Below are positions 1 to 9,700 of a stretch of DNA of 64,000 bases, one piece after another. The position numbers and the translations under genes are program-made. Source of the stretch: Solirubrobacteraceae bacterium (GTDB taxonomy: Bacteria; Actinomycetota; Thermoleophilia; Solirubrobacterales; Solirubrobacteraceae). Each line of letters opens with the position of its first letter. Position 1 is the stretch's first letter. A model generated the notes under the pieces. The model did no database searches. It was given only the letters and a program-made list of their open reading frames with translations, and was not told where the DNA came from. The DNA is taken from positions 1 through 64,000 of the forward strand of contig JANWLE010000100.1 in the NCBI GenBank assembly GCA_025451035.1. The letters run 5' to 3'.

Positions 1-58
1 CCTGAGCGGCAAGCAGCGCGGCAGGCACAAGCCCAAACGCCTGCGCTTTAGCTCGTCG

Positions 59-1141
59 TCACCGACGCCCAACAAGAACTGTTGCACGATCCCTTGCAAC
101 GCGCCCAGAGGATTTGACTTTCATCCGCAGCGTCGCGGCGCCAGCCGAACTACACCTAGGTGAGATCGCATCTGCCATCTCGGTGTCGCGTTGGTGCACG
201 ATTTCCAGCCTCGGGGTCAGTGAGAACAGGGCCGTGATTGCGAGCCAGGTGAGCGAGCCGAGCGAGGAGTGCGCCACATCCAGCGCCGTGTTCTCGCCCA
301 GTCCGACGACGGCGATGCCCAGACCAGCCTGAGCGAGGTATAGGAGGGCCACCGTCGCTGCGGCGCGTCTGATCGCGGGTTTGCCCATCTGCTCGCGGCG
401 GCTGCGTATGAGAACCCACAGGGCGAGCATGAGCATGATCCCTGCCCATGCGCGGTGGGTCATGTTGAGCAAGACGTGATGGTCGAGGTTGGGAAGCAGG
501 GAGCCATTGCACAACGGAAAGCCTTGGCCGCAGGCGATATGCGAGTCGGTATTGGCGACGGTCGAGCCGAGCACCAGCAGGCCAAAGCTGAGCCCGGCAA
601 ACCAGCTGACCAGTCGTGAGAAAGAGTCGTGCATGGCTGGCCGTGCTGGGAGCGCAAGCCGTACGGCAACCGATGTGATCGATGCCACGAAGAGCGCGGC
701 TGTGCCGTAGTGGGCGACGACGGTCCAGGAGACGTTGCGCAGGATGACTGTCACGCCGCCGAGCGCAGCCTGGAGTGCTAGCAGCGCAAGAACCAGGATG
801 ATCGAGCGCCGCAAGCGACGGTCCGCTCGATGAAAGCGGAATATCGCCACTGCCAAGCCAATCGTGCCGAGAATCACCGCTGCTGCCAGCCAGCGGTGAA
901 GCTCCTCGATCATGGCATGGTGGCCGCTGCTAACGAGCTTGCCGTGACATGCCGGCCAGTCTGGGCAGCCGAGTCCCGATTCGGAGGCCCGCACGAAGGC
1001 GCCGAGGCTCATTAGCGCCCACCCAAGCAGCGCGATCGCCCCCGCCCAGGCGGCGAGCGGCCTGCTCAGAGCATTTGAGTCCTCTGCGGGCGCTGCAGCG
1101 GGCCTGTGTCCGAGGGCGGGCGCGGTGGTTGGAGTACTCAT
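59..1141 (-). CDS. ctaA: Heme A synthase, CtaA/COX15 family
   Basis: Integral membrane enzyme that oxidises the C8 methyl of heme O to give heme A for aa3-type cytochrome oxidase. The 360-aa protein has about eight hydrophobic segments in two similar halves. The first half shows GCPDWPACHG and a helix with EELHR, the usual heme-ligand histidine region, then AHYGTAALF. The second half shows ACGQGFPLCNG, MTHRAWAG and DVAHSSLG. These paired Cys and His sites are the family hallmarks. The roughly 45-residue polar, basic C-terminal tail after the last helix is longer than usual. A DtxR-like operator sits about 120 bp upstream, so iron control is plausible. Confidence 0.93.
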   Translation of the reverse strand: MSTPTTAPALGHRPAAAPAEDSNALSRPLAAWAGAIALLGWALMSLGAFVRASESGLGCPDWPACHGKLVSSGHHAMIEELHRWLAAAVILGTIGLAVAIFRFHRADRRLRRSIILVLALLALQAALGGVTVILRNVSWTVVAHYGTAALFVASITSVAVRLALPARPAMHDSFSRLVSWFAGLSFGLLVLGSTVANTDSHIACGQGFPLCNGSLLPNLDHHVLLNMTHRAWAGIMLMLALWVLIRSRREQMGKPAIRRAAATVALLYLAQAGLGIAVVGLGENTALDVAHSSLGSLTWLAITALFSLTPRLEIVHQRDTEMADAISPRCSSAGAATLRMKVKSSGRVARDRATVLVGRR

Positions 1142-1487
1142 GCCCCGGGCAGAGGGGAGGGGACATGGTTGCTGCAGGTGGGTGTACGACTTCGCTCTGT
1201 CAAAGCCTCGATCCCAAGGCCTCTATCACTTGTGACATCCCACGCTCTCCATGTGTATTAGGGCACCCTAACACCTTGTTGGCGTATTGCGATTCCCCCA
1301 GTATGGCTCGCGGTGGCTCCGTATCCAGGGCGCTAGGCACTGCTCCCAGTTCACCGCCTGTCGCGAGGATCACGCAGCCCGCTCACCTACCTCTCAGACA
1401 AACAGTCAAGCTGAACCTGAGCTTCATCTCAGCCTGAACTGCAGGTTCATAGACACGGCAACTTGCGGCTTTGGCCGCACGCGGCGC
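1142..1487. other. 346-bp gap upstream of ctaA
   Basis: No credible gene is seen. The gap holds the TTAGGGCACCCTAA operator (separate entry) and a small hairpin at 1464-1479 (TGCGGC, loop TTTG, GCCGCA) just past the end of the L,D-transpeptidase gene. The hairpin has no T-tract and may be a weak terminator. Confidence 0.5.
1258..1276 (-). promoter_or_regulatory. DtxR/IdeR-type operator upstream of ctaA
   Basis: TTAGGGCACCCTAACACCT contains a perfect inverted repeat, TTAGGG-CA-CCCTAA, and matches the 19-bp iron-box consensus at about 12 positions, including the diagnostic TTAGGnnnnCCTAA. A near-identical 14-mer lies upstream of fbpA. Iron-dependent repression is inferred from the motif only. 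Confidence 0.6.
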
Positions 1488-2699
1488 TCAGCCTGTGATG
1501 TAGACGATGTCGCCTATCGCGAGCATGCGAAAAACGGTTGCGGCCGTGGAGATCGGGAGCTCCACGCACCCGTTCGATTGAGGCGACCCGTAGGAGGCGC
1601 GAGGAAAGCCGTGGACAGCGTCACCGCCGTTGAAGTAATTGACCCAAGGGACGCCCGGATCGTTGTATTTCGTCCCGTCGGGATTGGTCCCAACCATCGT
1701 GGTGGAGACGAAGCGGCTGTAGATAGGGAAGACGCCCTGAGGCGTTTCGGCGCCTCGCACGCCGGTGTTGGTGGGCGAGGAGACCACGACATGGGTGCCT
1801 CGGTGAAGCTCGAGTGTCTCTGGGATCGACTCGGACACCGTCACCCACGTGTAGGGCTGGGGATTGCGGTGGTTGAGCGTCAATGCCGCCAGCAGCGACA
1901 CCCAAGTGCGGCCTTCCGGCGTTTCGCTCGGCGGTATGCCGTGATCCTCTTGGAAGACGGTCAGGCCACCACGGGTGGTCGCGTCGAGTCTGCCGCTTTG
2001 CAGGGGCGGAGCGCTCGCGGGATATGACTTGAGCCTTCCGTGTGGAGGGTCATACAACAGGCGCGCGGCCAGCCTGCGCGTCTGATGCCCATACTTCACC
2101 TTCACGCCGCGGCTCGGATAGAACCTAGCGCCCAGATAGCCAAGCCGGGCGAGGCTCTGCTGGAGCGCGAGAATCGACGGGCACTGAACGCGCAGCGTGA
2201 TTCTGCGGCGCTTGCCAAGCGGGGCCTGCCCCACGGCCGTGGTGTTCGCCCACACCGTCAGCTGATAGGTCGCGCAGGGCTCAAGGGTCGAGGCAGGCCT
2301 GAAGACCTCAGTGTCGGCTGCTGATATCCACGTGCCAGCCACCCGGGGGCTCAACGTCGGCCAGGGAGAGCCCGGGGCCGGGGGTCCCGAGAGCCTTATG
2401 GTGAGCGCGGCGGTTGGGTCGTGCACCACCTCGGAGGGCAGCCCTGTCAGGCGCGTGGGCCTCACCGGCGCGGGCGGTGGCGGCGCCGGCGCGCTAGGCG
2501 ACGGAGCGGGGGGAGTTGGCTGCGTGCTCGTCGGGGTTTCGCCAAGACCAAACGCGCTGGGAGCGAACGCTGCGAAGATCGCCGCCAGCGAGCCCAGCAG
2601 GAGCACGGGCCCAAGACGTTTGCTCGAGCGACGAGGCCTCTCGAGAAGACGCCCGCGTGGAGCGCCACACGGCAACTGCTGGTCGCGCTCCACCCCCAT
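1488..2699 (-). CDS. Exported L,D-transpeptidase (YkuD) with peptidoglycan-binding domain
   Basis: Cell-wall enzyme predicted to make 3-3 peptidoglycan cross-links outside the membrane. The ORF track starts at 2957, but that extension overlaps fbpC and reads as noise. ATG 2699 gives 403 aa beginning MGVERDQQ, followed by a basic stretch and one hydrophobic anchor (LGPVLLLGSLAAIFAAFA). Next come a Pro-rich linker, an Ig-like stretch, a peptidoglycan-binding repeat (LQQSLARLGYLG to TRGGLTVFQEDHG), and a C-terminal YkuD domain with HGFPRASYG and the catalytic cysteine motif SNGCVEL. It lies 101 bp after fbpC but is functionally unrelated to iron import. Confidence 0.88.
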   Translation of the reverse strand: MGVERDQQLPCGAPRGRLLERPRRSSKRLGPVLLLGSLAAIFAAFAPSAFGLGETPTSTQPTPPAPSPSAPAPPPPAPVRPTRLTGLPSEVVHDPTAALTIRLSGPPAPGSPWPTLSPRVAGTWISAADTEVFRPASTLEPCATYQLTVWANTTAVGQAPLGKRRRITLRVQCPSILALQQSLARLGYLGARFYPSRGVKVKYGHQTRRLAARLLYDPPHGRLKSYPASAPPLQSGRLDATTRGGLTVFQEDHGIPPSETPEGRTWVSLLAALTLNHRNPQPYTWVTVSESIPETLELHRGTHVVVSSPTNTGVRGAETPQGVFPIYSRFVSTTMVGTNPDGTKYNDPGVPWVNYFNGGDAVHGFPRASYGSPQSNGCVELPISTAATVFRMLAIGDIVYITG

Positions 2700-2800
2700 C
2701 AAACGAAGGATATCTGGCTTCGCCGACGCGGCGTGGCGGTCGTCTGCGTGCTCGCGCTTGTTCGTAGCCAGGGGGCGAGAACATCTCTCACCAGGTCTGC

Positions 2801-3856
2801 TCAGGGCAGTGGGAACACCGGCCCGTGGGCGGTGACGCTCACGTGGGTGCCCGCCGGCAGCGCTCCTTCGCCGGGCACGCGGGCGATCAAGACGCCCTGG
2901 CCGACGGGCTCGGCGGGGCGGATATACAGCAGCGCGTCGTGGCCGTAGTAGCGGCACTGGGTGACCTCGCCACGCAGCCCGCCGGACTTCGGTCTGGCTG
3001 AGACGCTGATCTGCTCAGGGCGAACCATCACGATCCCGCCGCTGCCGAGAGACACCGCCGGATTCGCCCGCAGGGTCAGCCTTCCCAGCGGCGTGTCGGC
3101 CGCTCCGTCGTGGAAGCTAGCGGTGACCATGTTCACCGCGCCGAGAAAGCCGGCGAGAGCGGCGTCAGATGGATGGCGGTAGAGCTCAGCGGGCGTCCCA
3201 CTCTGGACGATCACGCCGTCACGCAAGATGGCGACGCTGTCCGCCAGTGACAGCGCCTCCTCCTGGTCGTGGGTCACGAGCATGGTTGTCGCCCCCTGCG
3301 AGCGCAGCAGCGTGCTGACTTCCTCGCGTACGGCGGCGCGTAGGGAGGCGTCGAGTGAGGAGAACGGCTCATCCAACAGCAGCACCTGTGGTTTGCGGGC
3401 CAGCGAGCGAGCTAGCGCCACACGCTGTTGCTCTCCGCCCGAGAGCTGGTGGGGGTAGCGCTTGGCCAGGTGTGTCAGCGAGACCATTTGGAGCAGCTCT
3501 TCGACCGTGTCAGAGCGCCGCTCGTGCCGCGAGAGGCCAAACGCGATGTTGCCCTGTACGGTCAAATGCGGGAACAGCGCCCCCTCCTGGGGCACGTAGC
3601 CGATGCCGCGCCGCTCAGGCCGGACATATGTGTGGCCGTCATCGAGGACACGGTCTCCCAGGTAGATGCTGCCCATCCCGGCCCGCTCGAAGCCCGCGAT
3701 CACGCGCAGCAGAGTCGTCTTGCCGCACCCGGAGAGGCCGAGCACAGCCGTCAGTGTGCCCGGCTTGACCTCCAGGTTCACGCCTCGCAGGACGGGCTGT
3801 CCGGACGCGAAGCTCTTCCACAGGTCGGCAACCCGCAGCGCGCTTGAGTGACTCAT
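2801..3856 (-). CDS. fbpC: Fe(III) ABC transporter ATP-binding protein
   Basis: ATPase subunit of the ferric-iron importer encoded by the next two genes. ATG 3856 is chosen because it overlaps the permease stop codon as ATGA and begins right before the ABC fold; the longer ORF start lies inside the permease. The 351-aa protein shows Walker A GLSGCGKTT, a Q-loop in YVPQEG, signature LSGGEQQRVALARSLA, Walker B VLLLDEPFSSLD and H-loop LVTHDQEEA. A C-terminal TOBE-like region (GEVTQCRYYGHDALLYI) is typical of FbpC/PotA-type subunits. Confidence 0.92.
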   Translation of the reverse strand: MSHSSALRVADLWKSFASGQPVLRGVNLEVKPGTLTAVLGLSGCGKTTLLRVIAGFERAGMGSIYLGDRVLDDGHTYVRPERRGIGYVPQEGALFPHLTVQGNIAFGLSRHERRSDTVEELLQMVSLTHLAKRYPHQLSGGEQQRVALARSLARKPQVLLLDEPFSSLDASLRAAVREEVSTLLRSQGATTMLVTHDQEEALSLADSVAILRDGVIVQSGTPAELYRHPSDAALAGFLGAVNMVTASFHDGAADTPLGRLTLRANPAVSLGSGGIVMVRPEQISVSARPKSGGLRGEVTQCRYYGHDALLYIRPAEPVGQGVLIARVPGEGALPAGTHVSVTAHGPVFPLP

Positions 3857-5451
3857 GCCTGGTTTCCCCCGTCGCTCACTGTCGCCAAACGGCGGCTCAG
3901 CAGATACGCAGGCACGGCGGAGACAGCGACCATCAAGGCGGCGTATGGGGCGGCGGCGCCGTAAGAGAAATTGCTTGTGTAAGTCCAGAACTGGGTCGCG
4001 AGCGTGTCCACGCCGGTGGGCCGCAGCAGCAGCGTCGCCGTCAGCTCTGTGGCCGAGGATATGAACACCAGCGCGAACGCGGCACCGAGACCGGGCACAA
4101 GCAGCGGCAACGTGACCCTCAGCCAAACCATGACCGGCCGCTGGCCGAGTGCGCGCGCGGCATCCTCGAGCTGGGGTGTTGCGTGCGCGACAGCAGTCCG
4201 CATTCCAACCACAGCCAGCGGCAAGAACAGGACCGCGTAGGCGATGATCAGCTCGAGCGTGCTCTGGTATAGCTGCAGCGCGTAGCGAACCGAGAAGGAC
4301 ACAAGTCCCAGTGCGACGACCAGCCCGGGGAGGGCCTGGGGCAGGTACGCCAAGCGCTCGATCAGGATTGTCAGGCGGTTGCGGTGGCGCGCCGCGGCGA
4401 ACGTGACGGGTATCGCCAGTGCGGTCGCAAGGGCGCCAGCGGCGCCACTGAACTCCCCCGTGTGAAGGACGTCGGTGAGGATCGACGCCGACGGCAGCGT
4501 GGTCGAGCCGCTATGGATGAGCCAGTAGACCAACGAGCCGACCGGTACGCCCAGAGCCAGAGCGCACAGCACGGCGAGAGTGGCCAGAGCGGGGAGCGTA
4601 ACGCGCCCGAGATGCACCTTTGAAGGAGGGTGCGGCGACCCGGGCCCGACCCGCGTCTGGCGGCCGCGGCCGCTTAGGCTCAGCTCGCCGACGAGCACGG
4701 CGATGCTCAGGGCGACGAGCACCAGCGACAGCGCGCAAGCCGCGGCGGTGTCGAAGCCGAGCTTGAACTCGGTGAAGATCGCCACGGTAAACGTCTGGTA
4801 TTGGACGATCTCATACGCTCCGTACTCGGCCAGCAAGCCGAGCGTGACCAGCAGGCAGCCGCCCAGCACCGCCGGCCAAACCTGACGCAGCGTCACTCGC
4901 CAAAAGACCTTCCACGGGCCCATGCCGAGGCTGCGCGCGACCTCCTCGAGTGCTGGGTCGGCGTTCATCAATCCGGCGAGCACAGGCAGATAGACGAGTG
5001 GGTAGAGCGATAGCGTCATGATCAGCACGGCGGCCAGATACCCGTGCAGGCTGTGGTCGAGCGAAACCCAGCCGAAGCCGATGACGAAGTCCGGGATTCC
5101 GAGCGGCAGCACCAGCAGGAACCCCCACACACTCAGCCATGGCAGCGTGCTGCGGGCGATGAGCCACGCCGAGGCGACGCCGATGAGCGCGCACAGTGCC
5201 GTGCACAGCAACGCGAGCTTGACCGTGTTGGCGAGCAGCACCACCGTCTCGTGACGAAGCAGCACACGGCTGACGGTGGACCAGCCGGTCCCCTGGGCTT
5301 CGACCACCAAAAAGACGAGCGGCACCAGCACGAGCACGCCGGCGAGGAGCGCCCCGCCGAGGGTGAGCACTGGCCAGCGAGCTCTGCCCGACCAGGCACG
5401 TGACCATCTGCTGGTATTCAGGGAGCTCTCCGGTGAAGCGGGTGTGTTCAT
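3853..5451 (-). CDS. fbpB: Fe(III) ABC transporter permease, fused two-half type
   Basis: Membrane channel of the iron importer. From ATG 5451 the protein is 532 aa with about twelve hydrophobic helices in two homologous halves. Each half carries an EAA-type loop that docks the ATPase: EEVARSLGMGPWKVFWRVTL in the first and EDAARALGQRPVMVWLRVTL in the second. The ORF-track start at 5547 overlaps fbpA and adds a low-complexity, non-hydrophobic leader, so the later ATG is preferred. The gene overlaps fbpC by 4 nt and lies 43 bp after fbpA, indicating one operon. Confidence 0.9.
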   Translation of the reverse strand: MNTPASPESSLNTSRWSRAWSGRARWPVLTLGGALLAGVLVLVPLVFLVVEAQGTGWSTVSRVLLRHETVVLLANTVKLALLCTALCALIGVASAWLIARSTLPWLSVWGFLLVLPLGIPDFVIGFGWVSLDHSLHGYLAAVLIMTLSLYPLVYLPVLAGLMNADPALEEVARSLGMGPWKVFWRVTLRQVWPAVLGGCLLVTLGLLAEYGAYEIVQYQTFTVAIFTEFKLGFDTAAACALSLVLVALSIAVLVGELSLSGRGRQTRVGPGSPHPPSKVHLGRVTLPALATLAVLCALALGVPVGSLVYWLIHSGSTTLPSASILTDVLHTGEFSGAAGALATALAIPVTFAAARHRNRLTILIERLAYLPQALPGLVVALGLVSFSVRYALQLYQSTLELIIAYAVLFLPLAVVGMRTAVAHATPQLEDAARALGQRPVMVWLRVTLPLLVPGLGAAFALVFISSATELTATLLLRPTGVDTLATQFWTYTSNFSYGAAAPYAALMVAVSAVPAYLLSRRLATVSDGGNQA

Positions 5452-5494
5452 CTTGAGCAGGCTTGGTATCGGCGCGATGCTTTCTAAGCGAGCC

Positions 5495-6526
5495 CTAGAA
5501 CAGGCCGAGCTTCTGCTCGAGTTCGAGCGGGAAGCGGCCGTCCCCAAGGTCGGCGGGCGTGACCGCAGCCGGCTTGAGTTGTGCGAACGGGCGCAGGGCG
5601 GTCGCTGCGCTCACGCCGGGTCGCAGTGGGTACTCGTAGCTGTGGCTGTGAGCGATCGCGTCCTGGCCTGCGCGGCTGGCCAGGAAGGCGACGAATGCCT
5701 GCGCGGCGGCCTGATGGGAGCTTGACTTCAGCACTCCCGCTCCCGAGACGTTCAGCAGATCCCCGGGGTCGCGCGGGGCGTAGTAGTGCAGCGCCGAGTG
5801 AAGGCTGCCGTGGGGAATCTCGTCCCGTAGCCTGAACCAGTAGTAGTGATTGATCAGGCCCACCGTGCTCTCGCCGTTATTGACCTGCGAGACGACCGTC
5901 TCGTTGTCGGGATATAGCTTGCTGTTGGCCTTCACGGCAGCGAGCCACTTTTCCGCGGCCCCACGCCCGTCGAGCTTGGCAATCGAGGTGAGCAGGGGCT
6001 GAAAGTCCGTCTCTGACGGGGAGATCGCAAGCTTGCCTCGCCATCTGGGTTCAGCCAGGGCGAGGATCGAGCTGGGCAACTGCGTCGGGGAGATCTGCTG
6101 CGCGTTGTAGACGAGCGCCGATATGCGGGCGGACAGGCCAACCCAGTCTCCCTGTGGGGAGTGGTACTCACGTGGGATCGCGGCGAGCGTCGAGGGGTAC
6201 AGGCGGGCGAGCATGCCGCGCTCCTGTAGGTACTCGAGCACCGGTGTGTTCTCTGTATAGAAGACATCGGCCGGCGAATTGGCGCCCTCCTGTGAAATCT
6301 GGTTGCCGAGGACTGCCTCGTCGTCGCTGCGGATGCTGACTTTGACGCCCGTTTGCTTTTCAAAGGCCTCGACGACTGCCGCCGCAGTCTGTTCGTGCTG
6401 GCCGCTGTAGAGGGTGATCGACTGCCCGCGCAACGGGCCGCTGGGGGATGACCCGCCGGGTGACCCGCCACAGCCCACCAGCACAAGCGCCATGAATGCG
6501 GCGGTGAGTGACAGCTTGATGTTCAT
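5495..6526 (-). CDS. fbpA: Fe(III)-binding lipoprotein of ABC importer
   Basis: Extracellular solute receptor of the FbpA/FutA family, 343 aa. The N-terminus is a lipoprotein signal with lipobox LVGC. Residues expected to bind iron can be seen: His in SGQHEQ near the start of the mature domain, Glu in YTENT, and a tandem Tyr pair in HYYWFRL. The order fbpA-fbpB-fbpC and a DtxR-like box 112 bp upstream of its start support iron uptake rather than polyamine or sulfate uptake. Length and layout are normal for the family. Confidence 0.9.
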   Translation of the reverse strand: MNIKLSLTAAFMALVLVGCGGSPGGSSPSGPLRGQSITLYSGQHEQTAAAVVEAFEKQTGVKVSIRSDDEAVLGNQISQEGANSPADVFYTENTPVLEYLQERGMLARLYPSTLAAIPREYHSPQGDWVGLSARISALVYNAQQISPTQLPSSILALAEPRWRGKLAISPSETDFQPLLTSIAKLDGRGAAEKWLAAVKANSKLYPDNETVVSQVNNGESTVGLINHYYWFRLRDEIPHGSLHSALHYYAPRDPGDLLNVSGAGVLKSSSHQAAAQAFVAFLASRAGQDAIAHSHSYEYPLRPGVSAATALRPFAQLKPAAVTPADLGDGRFPLELEQKLGLF

Positions 6527-6637
6527 GGCAGCTTGATGTTCAGCACTGGGAAGACGTGAGCACGAGATTCTCGGCTGGCGGCAAGCAATATCCGAGTGAT
6601 CCTGTCGGGTATTTCTGCGGGGAGCCTAGCACAGGCA

Positions 6638-6656
6638 TTAGGGGCACCTAACCTAT
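6638..6656 (-). promoter_or_regulatory. DtxR/IdeR-type iron box upstream of fbpA
   Basis: TTAGGGGCACCTAACCTAT matches the iron-box consensus TTAGGTTAGCCTAACCTAA at 14 of 19 positions by eye. It sits in the divergent gap between fbpA and the plus-strand ATPase gene, which also argues against the ATPase ORF starting as early as 6596. Confidence 0.7.
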
Positions 6657-6739
6657 GCTGCCTGCTCGATCTGGGCAGCGGCGGTGAGCGCTCGCGGCGC
6701 TGTCCCCGACAGCCTCGCCAGGTCGGACCAGGCAGCGAG

Positions 6740-9700
6740 GTGTTTGCTCGCTTCATCTTCTGGCGACTAATGGGATTGGTCGCGGCGCTGTTCAGCCTGT
6801 CGCTGAGCACCTGGATCCTGAACAAGGGCATCGGCGGCCTACTTCCGGGGATCGGCAAGACGCCCGTGCTGAGCAAGGCTCAACAGGCTCTGCAGGTACC
6901 TTTGGCCACCGGGCACGCGCCAGCGCTCAACCTGCCAAAAGTGCCCCTGCCAAAGGTGCAGGTACCCGCAACCCCCTCCACGAGCGGGCTGCTGGGAGAC
7001 ACCGAGACAGGTGCGCACATGCTCTGGAGTGGGCTCGTGGTGTTCGGCGTGCCGTTGCTGCAGGCCGTCGTCTGGGGAGGCCTCACCATCCTCACGCTGC
7101 TCGTCTGCATCCGTCTGGCGGTTCGCCGCCAACGACGCTACGCGCGTCTGCGCGTGAGCCCCTACCGCACCGATCGGGCGACTGTGGAGGGCATCGTCTC
7201 CATGTTCGAGGCTCTTCACAAGCGTCTCTTGCGGCGCTGGTGGCGCAGGCTTTTCTTGGGCCAGCCGTCAATCGCGATGGAAGTGCACATGATGCCCAGG
7301 TTCGGGTCCAGCGCATCATTCGGCCAGGTGGCGGGCAGCCTGACGGGCCTCGATGAGAACGGCACGTTCGCCCAGCGCGGCTACCAGGCGTGGCTGATGA
7401 TCAGCTGCCCTGAGGGGCTCGAGCAGATGGTTCAGGCGTCGCTGCGCACCGCCTACCCGAACTGTCGTGTGGAGCGGATGAACATGCCGCTGCGCTCACC
7501 GCCGTCGCTGCTGCGCCTGAAGAAGCATGCCGAGTTCATCAAGCGCGTGAAGGTGCTCGACCGCTACGAGCACGAACGGGATCCGCCCATGAACCGGCTG
7601 CTCACGGTGATGGGCGCTTGTGAAGAGCCGAGTTACGTGCAGATTGCGCTCACGCCAACGCCGATGCTGTTCGAGCGGCACGCCAAGCACGCATACAAGC
7701 ACCACGAGCGCCATGTGACACACCACGGTCCGGGGCCTCACAGGCACCCACAGCGATCCGTGTTTGAGGAGAGCGAGCTGAGGGGGGCGCTCGAGGTTCA
7801 GCACCGGCCGCTCTTCTTCGTCGATCTGCGGGTAATCGCCTCCACCCGCGCCGTCGGTGAACGCATTGCCTCGGAGTTGCGCGCGGAGGGCGCCGAGAAT
7901 CGTCTAGTAGAACGCTCCACGCGGGTCCGCCAGGGCCTGCTCAAGCTGTACGACAGGCGCGTGGACCGCGGCGAGGGCAACCCGCTGCCGAACCTGCACC
8001 GCGGCGTTTTTGCCTCCACTGAGCTCGCGGCGCTTTGGCACCTGCCGTCGATCGACTACATGACGGTTCCGTTCACCCGCTCGTCGATGCCGGTCGCGCC
8101 CGCCTCGCCCGCGATCTTCCGTCCCGCAAGCGGGCCAGGCACTTTGCACGACGCGCTCGGGCCAGTATCGATACATCCAGAGCTGCGCCGCCAGAACATC
8201 GCCGTGCCGGGTACGGTCGAGCAGGGCAAGTCGAGCTATCTGGTCGCGACTATCGCCGAGGACCTGCGCCGCGAGCGTTGCGCCGTGATCGTGCTGGACC
8301 CGAAGGGTGACGCCGCCGAGGCCGCCGTCAGCGCCGTGCCCGACGACCGCACCTGCACGCTGCTGGACTTCTCCCACCCCACGTGCGGCTTTAACCCGCT
8401 CGCCGCCAATGCTCCTGCCGATGTTGTGGCCGACTACGTCGTCGGGGCGCTGCGCAACCTCTTCACCGACGCGGACATCAGAGCCTCCTCAGATCGCTAC
8501 CTGCGCAATGCGATCATCGCGGTCCTGGCGCACGACGAGCGCGCGACCCTGTGGGACGCGGCCCGCATCCTCTCGGTCGGAGAGGAGGGCTACGTATACA
8601 GGGCAAGGGTTGGGGCGAGCGTTCGCGGCATACCCGAGTTCAAGGAGATCTCCGAGTTCTTCACCGCGGAGCTCTCCGCTCAGCTATCGGATGCGCGCAG
8701 CATGACCACCGCCAAGCTCGACGCGCCCGTGAACAAGCTGGCGCGGCTTTTGAACTCCCCCTCGATCAAGCGGGTGCTCCTCAACGAGTCGCTGCAGGTC
8801 GATTTCGACAAAGTGATCTCGGGCTGCGAGGTGCTCGTCGTCAAGGGTGCGATGGGCGCGATGGGTGCCGGCAACACCTCGGTGCTGATGCAGATGCTCG
8901 TGGGGATGCTCGATGCGTCGCTGGCGCGCCAGCAGGACCACGCCACCGCGGATGATCGCGTAGCGGTCGCGCTGAAGATCGACGAGGCGCCGCTGGTTGT
9001 CAACCGTGGCTTCGCGGAGACCATGGCGCTCAAGCGCTCCGCCGGCCTAGAGACGGTCGCCTGCTGGCAGACCGACTCGCAATGGACCGAACGCGAGATC
9101 CGCGAACAGCTGGACGCTCTGTTCGCGCACCGCGTCTATTTCGCGACCGCCTCGACACAGGACGCACGCAACGCCGCAAGCCTGATGATGGCCGAATTCT
9201 CGGACATGGTGCGCCCCGATTTGCGCAACATCTCCGCGCTGGGGCACCCCGACGCACGGCTGCACCTGCCGAAGTACCACGCGATCGTCAGCTGGACCAC
9301 GCCCCAAGGCCGACAAGGCCCCTTCATGGCCAAAACGATTCCGATGCACGCCGACCAACGGCGGATCGAGCTACACCTCGAACGCCAGGCAGAACGGGGT
9401 GGAAGCTACCGTGCCGACTTGCGCCAGCCACACTGGGAACGCGAGCGCTTGACGATCTCAGGGCAGCGGACGGTCAGCCGCAAAGAGTGGACGGCGAGCG
9501 TGGGCAGTGTCGAGCGGGCGCGGCCCGTCCCGGCGTCGCTAGGAGAGCCCGAGGATGAGGTGAGAGACCGCGCTCTCGGCCTAGCCGAGCATGCAGGCAC
9601 AGAAGGCGCCCTGACCACGGCTGCTGTAGTGGTTAGCGCCAGCGACGGGCCTGCCCCGCCGGTTCAGGCGAATGCGACCGTCGTCGTTGACGAGGGACCG

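Noticed and set aside
156-512. 118-aa antisense ORF in ctaA
   Set aside because: Shadow frame of ctaA; ctaA motifs are clear on the other frame.
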